From: an uncultured Collinsella sp.
GTDB lineage: Bacteria; Actinomycetota; Coriobacteriia; Coriobacteriales; Coriobacteriaceae
Direction: 5' to 3'
Length of the DNA stretch: 10,483 nucleotides
NCBI GenBank assembly: GCA_900550785.1
Contig: URTL01000064.1
Coordinates: 1 to 10,483 of the forward strand
In this document: positions 6,168 through 10,483 of the stretch, in pieces
Numbering within the stretch: the first letter of the stretch is position 1
How the letters are laid out: each line of letters opens with the position of its first letter
The notes under the pieces: model-generated
What the model saw: only the letters and a program-made list of their open reading frames with translations
What the model was told of the DNA's origin: nothing
Databases searched by the model: none
Position numbers and translations under genes: made by a program

Positions 6168-6665
6168 CTAGCGCTCGCGAGCGACAATGAGTTGGTCCAT
6201 CTCCTCGACATGCTCGCCAACGGAGCCCTTGATGCTCGAGAACTCAACGGAGTTGCACACCAAGATAGGAACCGTCACATCGTAACCCTCGGCAGCAATT
6301 GCCTCGCGATCGAACTCTATGAGCACATCGCCCTTATGGACAATGTCACCCACTTGCGCATGTACGGTAAAGTGCTTGCCCTCGAGCTGAACAGTGTCCA
6401 AACCAACGTGGATGAGCACGTCCAGACCATCGACCGTGTTGAGCGCAACGGCGTGTCCCGTGGGAAAAATGGCCTCGACCTTGGCGTCTGCCGGCGCAAT
6501 CACGCGCGTGCCGGCAGGCTGAATCGCCACGCCCTGGCCCAAAAGGCCGGTGGCAAACGTCTGGTCATTGACCTCGGACAACGGAATGACATCACCCGAG
6601 ATGGGAGCATCCAGCGTAAGGACTCGACCACGCATACCAAAAGACCTTAGGACTTTAGTGAACAT
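6168..6665 (-). CDS. crr: Stand-alone glucose-type PTS EIIA domain protein
   Basis: A 165-residue single-domain phosphocarrier of the EIIA-Glc superfamily. It accepts phosphate from HPr-His-P and passes it to an EIIB domain for uptake of glucose, GlcNAc or a related sugar. The phosphorylated histidine is His86 in LIHVGLDTV, and the second active-site histidine is His71 in FPTGHAVAL. The core LDAPISGDVIPLSEV and the turn LEGKHFTVHAQVGDIV match the family. I start it at ATG 6665 (MFTKVLRSFG), with GAGG six bases upstream; the family usually begins with MF-K. An in-frame TTG at 6686 would add seven residues without family support. There is no EIIB or EIIC in the window, so it must serve partners elsewhere. 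It sits between glmM and nagB. The 71-base gap to glmM holds a weak promoter candidate. The symbol crr rests on family assignment only. Confidence 0.92.
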   Translation of the reverse strand: MFTKVLRSFGMRGRVLTLDAPISGDVIPLSEVNDQTFATGLLGQGVAIQPAGTRVIAPADAKVEAIFPTGHAVALNTVDGLDVLIHVGLDTVQLEGKHFTVHAQVGDIVHKGDVLIEFDREAIAAEGYDVTVPILVCNSVEFSSIKGSVGEHVEEMDQLIVARER

Positions 6666-6736
6666 GCTCCCCCTCGGACATACCAATCAATCAAAATAAC
6701 CTTGTCAGTTTACCACTTGGCACCCGTTTTTGGCCA

Positions 6737-8074
6737 TTAGGGAAGTTCGCGCTTGACAACCTCGACGATATCGTCAACAACACGCTGGGTCAGCTCGTGC
6801 GTCTCCGCCTCGGCCATAACGCGAACCAGCGGCTCGGTACCGCTCGGGCGCACCAAGATGCGGCCGCGACCGTTGAGCTCCTTCTCGGCGGCAGCGACGG
6901 CGTCCCAAATGGGCTGGCAATCGTCCAGGCCGGCCTTGTTGTCCGAATGCACGTTGACGAGCACCTGCGGGTACTTCTTCATGATGCCGGCAAGGTCGGT
7001 AAGGGTGCGGCCGGTGCGCTTGAGCACGGCCAGCAGCTGCAGAGCCGTCACCAGACCGTCGCCGGTGGTGTTGTGCTCCAGGAAGATGATGTGGCCGGAC
7101 TGCTCGCCACCGATAACAGCACCGTCCTCGAGCATGCGCTCAAGAACATAGCGGTCGCCCACGGCGGTCTGGACCATCTCAAAGCCCTGCTCCTTCATTG
7201 CGATGGAGAAGCCCAGGTTGCACATGACGGTCGAGACGATCTCGGAGTTGGCGAGCTTGCCGCGAGCAGCAAGGTCGGAGCCGCAGATAGCCAGGATGTA
7301 GTCGCCATCGATCTCGTTGCCCTCACTGTCCACGAACAGCACGCGATCGGCGTCGCCGTCGTGGGCCAGGCCGATATCGGCGTGGGTGCGCAGCACGAGC
7401 TCGCGCAGGGGCTCAAGGTGCGTGGAGCCGCACTCGACGTTAATGTCGGTGCCGCAGTAATCGGTGTTGATGGCATGCACCGTGGCGCCCAGGCGCTGCA
7501 GCGCGGCAGGCGTGGTCTGGCAGGAAGCACCGTGACCGCAGTCGACGGCAACAACCAGGCCGTCGAGCTTAAGGCCGTCGAGGGTGCTGATAGCGTGGTC
7601 GACGTATGCCTTGCGGGCGTCCTTCATCTTGATGATGTGGCCCACGCCGGCACCGGTCGGCAGCGTGTCGGCAGCCATGGCCTCCTCGGACATGACCCAG
7701 GCGCTGATCTCTTCCTCAACAGCATCGGGAAGCTTCATGCCCTTGCGGCTAAAGAACTTGATGCCGTTGAACTCCGGCGGATTATGCGAAGCAGAAATGA
7801 CGATGCCGCCGTCAAGCTCGTTTTGAACGGTGAGCAGCGCCACGGCCGGTGTAGGGATAACGCCGCAGCAGTGCGGGCGGCCGCCCTCGGCCATAATGCC
7901 GGCGGTCAGAGCACTCTCGAGCATGGTGCCCGAAAGACGCGTATCGCGGCCGATGCAAATGTCCGGACCAAGGAACTTGGTCGCCGCACGGCCAAGACGA
8001 AACGCGAGGTCGCACGAGAGGTCGGCGTTGGCGACGCCGCGGACGCCATCGGTACCGAAGATGTTCTGGGGCAT
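6737..8074 (-). CDS. glmM: Phosphoglucosamine mutase
   Basis: A 445-residue alpha-D-phosphohexomutase that converts glucosamine-6-phosphate to glucosamine-1-phosphate, a step to UDP-GlcNAc and peptidoglycan. The N-terminus MPQNIFGTDGVRGVAN is diagnostic. The phosphoserine loop is SASHNPPEFNGIKFF, with Ser96 as the active serine. The Mg-binding loop is DGDADR (residues 239-244), the sugar-binding loop GEQSGH (323-328) and the phosphate-binding loop RPSGTEPLVRVM (409-420). All four expected domains are complete and the length is normal. ATG 8074 is preceded by AAGGAG at seven bases; the in-frame TTG at 8092 overlaps that SD and is rejected. A hairpin GTGGGC/GCCCAC (8093-8098 and 8110-8115) lies just before the SD. 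It follows the rpsI terminator, so it probably has its own promoter or depends on read-through. It competes with NagB for the same substrate. Confidence 0.97.
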   Translation of the reverse strand: MPQNIFGTDGVRGVANADLSCDLAFRLGRAATKFLGPDICIGRDTRLSGTMLESALTAGIMAEGGRPHCCGVIPTPAVALLTVQNELDGGIVISASHNPPEFNGIKFFSRKGMKLPDAVEEEISAWVMSEEAMAADTLPTGAGVGHIIKMKDARKAYVDHAISTLDGLKLDGLVVAVDCGHGASCQTTPAALQRLGATVHAINTDYCGTDINVECGSTHLEPLRELVLRTHADIGLAHDGDADRVLFVDSEGNEIDGDYILAICGSDLAARGKLANSEIVSTVMCNLGFSIAMKEQGFEMVQTAVGDRYVLERMLEDGAVIGGEQSGHIIFLEHNTTGDGLVTALQLLAVLKRTGRTLTDLAGIMKKYPQVLVNVHSDNKAGLDDCQPIWDAVAAAEKELNGRGRILVRPSGTEPLVRVMAEAETHELTQRVVDDIVEVVKRELP

Positions 8075-8123
8075 AGGATCGCTCCTTCCCAAGTGGGCAA
8101 AACGCAGTCGCCCACCCTAGTCG

Positions 8124-8167
8124 AAAAAGAAAAGCGGGACCCGCCGAGCAATCGGCAGGCCCCGCTT
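8124..8167 (-). terminator. Intrinsic terminator of the rplM-rpsI operon
   Basis: On the minus strand a 16-bp stem forms between 8167-8152 and 8147-8132, with the loop TTGC and two G-U pairs. Its outer arms are AAGCGGG and CCCGCTT. The tail is TTTTCTTTTT. It starts about 30 bases after the rpsI stop and separates the ribosomal operon from glmM. Confidence 0.92.
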
Positions 8168-8197
8168 ATACATTGTATCTCGTAAGGAGATAAAACC

Positions 8198-8593
<396 letters not shown>

Positions 8594-8595
8594 CT

Positions 8596-9039
8596 TTAAG
8601 CCTCCAGCTCAATCTTCGTGGGGTTCTGGGCAGCGTGCGGATGCTCGGCACCAGCGTAGACCTTAAGCTTGGTCATCTGGGCACGGCCGAGGGTGGTCTT
8701 GGGCAGCATGCCGCGAACGGCGCGCTCGATGACCTTCTCCGGGTGCTTCTCCATAGCCTGGCGGAAGCTCTCAGCCTTGAGGCCGCCGTTGTAGCCGCTG
8801 TGGCGATAATAGGTCTTCGTGTCGGCCTTGTTACCGGTAAGCTGGACCTTATCGGCGTTGATGACGACAACGAAGTCGCCGCAGTCGCTGTTGGGCGTGA
8901 ACTGGGGCTTGTTCTTACCGCGCAGGATCATTGCGATCTGGGTGGCAAGACGGCCCAGGACAGCACCATCGGCGTCGACGAGAACCCAGTTGCGCTGGAC
9001 CTCGCCCTGCTTGGCGTAGTGAGTCGATTTCGAAATCAC
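8596..9039 (-). CDS. rplM: 50S ribosomal protein L13 (uL13)
   Basis: A 147-residue uL13 protein, an early-assembling 50S component. Recognisable parts are VQRNWVLVDADGAVLGRLAT (residues 14-33), LRGKNKPQFTP, the central YYRHSGYNGGL, and VRGMLPKTTLGRAQMTKLKVYAG near the C-terminus. Translation starts at GTG 9039, five bases after GGAGGAG; no in-frame ATG fits, and the family N-terminus begins here. An out-of-frame ATG overlapping the SD encodes only five residues and ends in a TGA overlapping the GTG; this is probably coincidence. The gene is first in the rplM-rpsI operon, with its own promoter (9106-9133) and a short 5' hairpin. Confidence 0.98.
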   Translation of the reverse strand: MISKSTHYAKQGEVQRNWVLVDADGAVLGRLATQIAMILRGKNKPQFTPNSDCGDFVVVINADKVQLTGNKADTKTYYRHSGYNGGLKAESFRQAMEKHPEKVIERAVRGMLPKTTLGRAQMTKLKVYAGAEHPHAAQNPTKIELEA

Positions 9040-9067
9040 TTAGACTCCTCCATGTACAGTACGTGTT

Positions 9068-9099
9068 GTTACAGAGATTCACGGGGCTCTGCAAGTAAC
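9068..9099 (-). promoter_or_regulatory. 5' hairpin of the rplM leader
   Basis: In the minus-strand transcript GTTA plus CAGAG pair with CTCTG plus TAAC (4 + 5 bp, with a four-base bulge CTTG on the 5' side), corresponding to plus positions 9068-9076 and 9087-9099. The predicted transcript start is near 9099, so the hairpin would be its first element, about 20 bases before the SD. Autogenous leaders of uL13 operons are known in other bacteria; whether this hairpin is one is inference. Confidence 0.35.
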
Positions 9100-9105
9100 C
9101 CGTCC

Positions 9106-9133
9106 ATATTACCCCGCTCGCCGTACGAGTCAA
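9106..9133 (-). promoter_or_regulatory. Promoter of the rplM-rpsI operon
   Basis: On the minus strand TTGACT (9133-9128) and TAATAT (9111-9106) are separated by 16 bases. This is a near-consensus sigma-70-type promoter, placed about 65 bases before the rplM start, as expected for a highly expressed ribosomal operon. It is the best promoter in the window. Confidence 0.75.
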
Positions 9134-9232
9134 CAGGTATTTTGGCTCCGACCAGAGTTTCTGCACATGTCATCCACGAGCTGTGATTTTTCCAGCTCTT
9201 TAGCTGTTTTCATTTTTGAGGGTTCGCCGTCT

Positions 9233-10111
9233 CTAGCGCTCAACGAACTCTTGGATTTCCGCGAGCAGGCGCTTTGCCTCCTGGCGGCCCTGAATATACA
9301 GGTCCAAAAGCTTTGCCGAATCGTGCTCGACATGACCGACCTCGACCGGCTTTTGCGGAGCGACGACCAGCGCACGGCCCTCGCGCTCATACTTCCACAG
9401 GTGCATGCGCTGGATGTTGTAACGGTCATGGCGCGTCTCGATAGCCTCGAGCAGATAGGGGTAGTCGGCATAACGCGCACGCGCGGCCGGCAAAAACTCA
9501 TAGGGCTTTTTCTCATACGAACGGTCCTGCGTGACGATGACGACCGCACGGTCGAAGCCCGCCTCCTCGAGCACATGCTCGATGGGGACCGAATCGGCAA
9601 CGCCACCGTCGACGTATTTGTGCCCGTCGATCTCGACCGGAGGCGTCACCAGCGGCAACGAAGTCGAGGCGCGCACGGCGTCGAGATCGAGCACAGCGCT
9701 TTTGACCGGCAGGTACGCGGCGGTTCCAAACAGCATGTCCGTTGCAACGGCGTACATCTCGATGGGGCTGGCGTCGAACGTCTCGTTGTCAAAGGGATCC
9801 AGGCGGTCCTGGACATCGTTGAAGATAAAGTCGTAGCCGACGATAGAGCCCGTGGCCGCAAACGACGCGGCGCCCATGAAGCGGTTGTCGTTGCAGAAAG
9901 CCAGGTTGATGCGGTTGGCACGGCCGATCTGGTGCGACTTGTAGTTCACGCCGTTGAGGGCGCCGGCCGATACGCCATATACCGCCGGAATCTCGACGCC
10001 GGCCTCCATGAGAACGTCGAGCACGCCCGCGGTAAACTGCCCGCGAAAACTGCCACCCTCCAAGACGAGCGCGACCTTGCCGGCGTTCTTTGCCTTATCT
10101 TCTGCAGTCAT
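9233..10111 (-). CDS. Patatin-like phospholipase (YjjU-type serine hydrolase)
   Basis: A 292-residue cytoplasmic protein with no signal peptide. It has the patatin Ser-Asp dyad: the glycine-rich oxyanion loop EGGSFRG (residues 18-24), the nucleophile elbow GVSAG (46-50, Ser48) and the catalytic Asp168 in VDGG (167-170). The sequence after the elbow, FTAGVLDVLMEAG before it and STSLPLVTPPVEIDG later, is typical of bacterial YjjU-like patatins, and residues of about 195-290 match the extra C-terminal domain of that group. It probably hydrolyses acyl esters or phospholipids; the natural substrate is unknown. The usual third glycine of the oxyanion loop is serine. ATG 10111 follows AGGAGG by five bases. 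It lies upstream of rplM with its own orientation-consistent gap, and three palindromic repeats precede it. No clear terminator follows: CAGCT/AGCTG arms at 9193-9206 can pair in more than one way. Confidence 0.9.
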   Translation of the reverse strand: MTAEDKAKNAGKVALVLEGGSFRGQFTAGVLDVLMEAGVEIPAVYGVSAGALNGVNYKSHQIGRANRINLAFCNDNRFMGAASFAATGSIVGYDFIFNDVQDRLDPFDNETFDASPIEMYAVATDMLFGTAAYLPVKSAVLDLDAVRASTSLPLVTPPVEIDGHKYVDGGVADSVPIEHVLEEAGFDRAVVIVTQDRSYEKKPYEFLPAARARYADYPYLLEAIETRHDRYNIQRMHLWKYEREGRALVVAPQKPVEVGHVEHDSAKLLDLYIQGRQEAKRLLAEIQEFVER

Positions 10112-10196
10112 GTTGACCTCCTGCGATTGCGTTTTGGCCTTCTTCTACCCAGTTTTGGGATGGAGGGCGCGCAGGTTTTTCAAGGCGGCAGGTGAA

Positions 10197-10246
10197 GCGG
10201 AAAGTGTGTCCCAGTTTGAGGCGAGATTCCGGGATGCGCTTTCCGC
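10197..10246. repeat. Palindromic repeat, unit 1
   Basis: GCGGAAAG (10197-10204) and CTTTCCGC (10239-10246) are perfect 8-bp arms. The pairing extends inward to GTCCC/GGGAT, giving a 16-bp stem whose three deviations are all G-U pairs in a plus-strand RNA but A-C mismatches in a minus-strand RNA. It is the first of three similar units upstream of the patatin gene. Confidence 0.75.
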
Positions 10247-10257
10247 TTGGACCGCCG

Positions 10258-10308
10258 CTGGGAAAGCGCGTCCCGTTCTGAGCGCGGATTCCGGGATGAG
10301 CTTTCCGC
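10258..10308. repeat. Palindromic repeat, unit 2
   Basis: GGAAAGC (10261-10267) pairs with GCTTTCC (10300-10306), and TCCCG (10271-10275) with CGGGA (10292-10296). The loop (TTCTGAG, then GATTC) is shared with units 1 and 3. The GGAAA start is 62 bases after that of unit 1. Confidence 0.75.
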
Positions 10309-10318
10309 CAACAACCCA

Positions 10319-10369
10319 TCCGGAAAATACATCCCATTCTGAGCCGATATTCTGGGATGCAACTTCCGC
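10319..10369. repeat. Palindromic repeat, unit 3
   Basis: CGGAA (10321-10325) pairs with TTCCG (10364-10368), and ATCCCA (10331-10336) with TGGGAT (10353-10358), separated by an internal loop. The loop TTCTGAG and ATTCT matches unit 2. The start is 61 bases after unit 2. Confidence 0.7.
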
Positions 10370-10483
10370 TTGAGGCGTCAACGCGAGTAGTCAATTTGGG
10401 ACGGGGCTATTTTAGCTGCCCTTTGACTGTCGACGAATTATTGGGGACCAGAACTAATATCGACTGGCTTATAGGGGTAGCTA
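10370..10483. other. Right-hand end without a recognisable gene
   Basis: Together with the repeats, 10112-10483 is about 370 bases without a supportable gene. The last part holds an imperfect hairpin GGCTA/TAGC-T-GCC (about 10405-10420) and a TTGACT (10423-10428) with no fitting -10 box. Stops occur in the frames I followed on both strands. It is most likely the intergenic region of the patatin gene and whatever lies beyond. Confidence 0.4.

Noticed and set aside
6797..8185. 462-codon open frame on the plus strand opposite glmM
   Set aside because: It is the antisense shadow of glmM, caused by GC-rich codon bias; the protein has no recognisable family features and glmM is unambiguous.
9037..9054. 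Five-codon leader peptide overlapping the rplM GTG
   Set aside because: The ATG is part of the sequence around the SD and the peptide is too short to interpret; coincidence is the simpler reading.
9167..10195. 342-codon plus-strand frame opposite the patatin gene
   Set aside because: It is a shadow of the patatin gene, which has all catalytic motifs and a strong SD.
10197..10369. CRISPR array
   Set aside because: The three units differ in sequence, are palindromic over their whole length and are separated by only 12-14 bases; no cas gene is present.
10095..10394. Minus-strand frame with a repeated peptide pattern upstream of the patatin gene
   Set aside because: The repeat pattern in the peptide only reflects the palindromic DNA repeats; it overlaps the patatin start and has no SD that I can see.

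Overview
This 10.5 kb window looks like chromosomal DNA of a GC-rich anaerobic actinobacterium of the class Coriobacteriia. The overall protein style and the strong Shine-Dalgarno (SD) sites suggest a Collinsella-type gut organism. That placement is recognition from memory, not a database match. No phage, IS or CRISPR content is visible.

Layout. The left end carries two plus-strand genes: a class I SAM-dependent methyltransferase (GTG start at 305), preceded by a structured leader ending in an intrinsic terminator, and yhbY (1351-1650), followed by a clear terminator. From 1720 to 10111 every gene is on the minus strand. In transcription order these are a patatin-like phospholipase (9233-10111), rplM-rpsI (uL13 and uS9, 8596-9039 and 8198-8593), glmM (6737-8074), a stand-alone glucose-type PTS EIIA (6168-6665), nagB (5168-5896) and a 999-residue STAND NTPase/BTAD regulator (1720-4719). 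The yhbY terminator T-run overlaps the stop codon of the convergent regulator gene.

How the genes relate. glmM, the EIIA gene and nagB form an amino-sugar node. PTS uptake delivers phosphorylated sugar, NagB converts glucosamine-6-phosphate to fructose-6-phosphate for glycolysis, and GlmM sends the same intermediate to UDP-GlcNAc and peptidoglycan. The gaps hold hairpins and possible promoters, so these are probably neighbouring units rather than one tight operon. rplM-rpsI is a classic two-gene ribosomal operon with a good promoter, a short 5' hairpin and a strong terminator. The large regulator sits downstream of nagB behind a terminator and a 390-base intergenic region containing direct and inverted repeats; its targets cannot be read from the sequence.

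Most unusual parts. These are (1) the methyltransferase leader, with mutually exclusive helices and a terminator just before the SD, which looks like an attenuator or riboswitch of a class I do not recognise; (2) three tandem 50-base palindromic repeats, about 61-62 bases apart, upstream of the patatin gene, with a decayed relative beside them; and (3) the regulator's domain order, with an N-terminal MalT-like NTPase and a C-terminal winged helix plus BTAD. The rest is ordinary housekeeping sequence.
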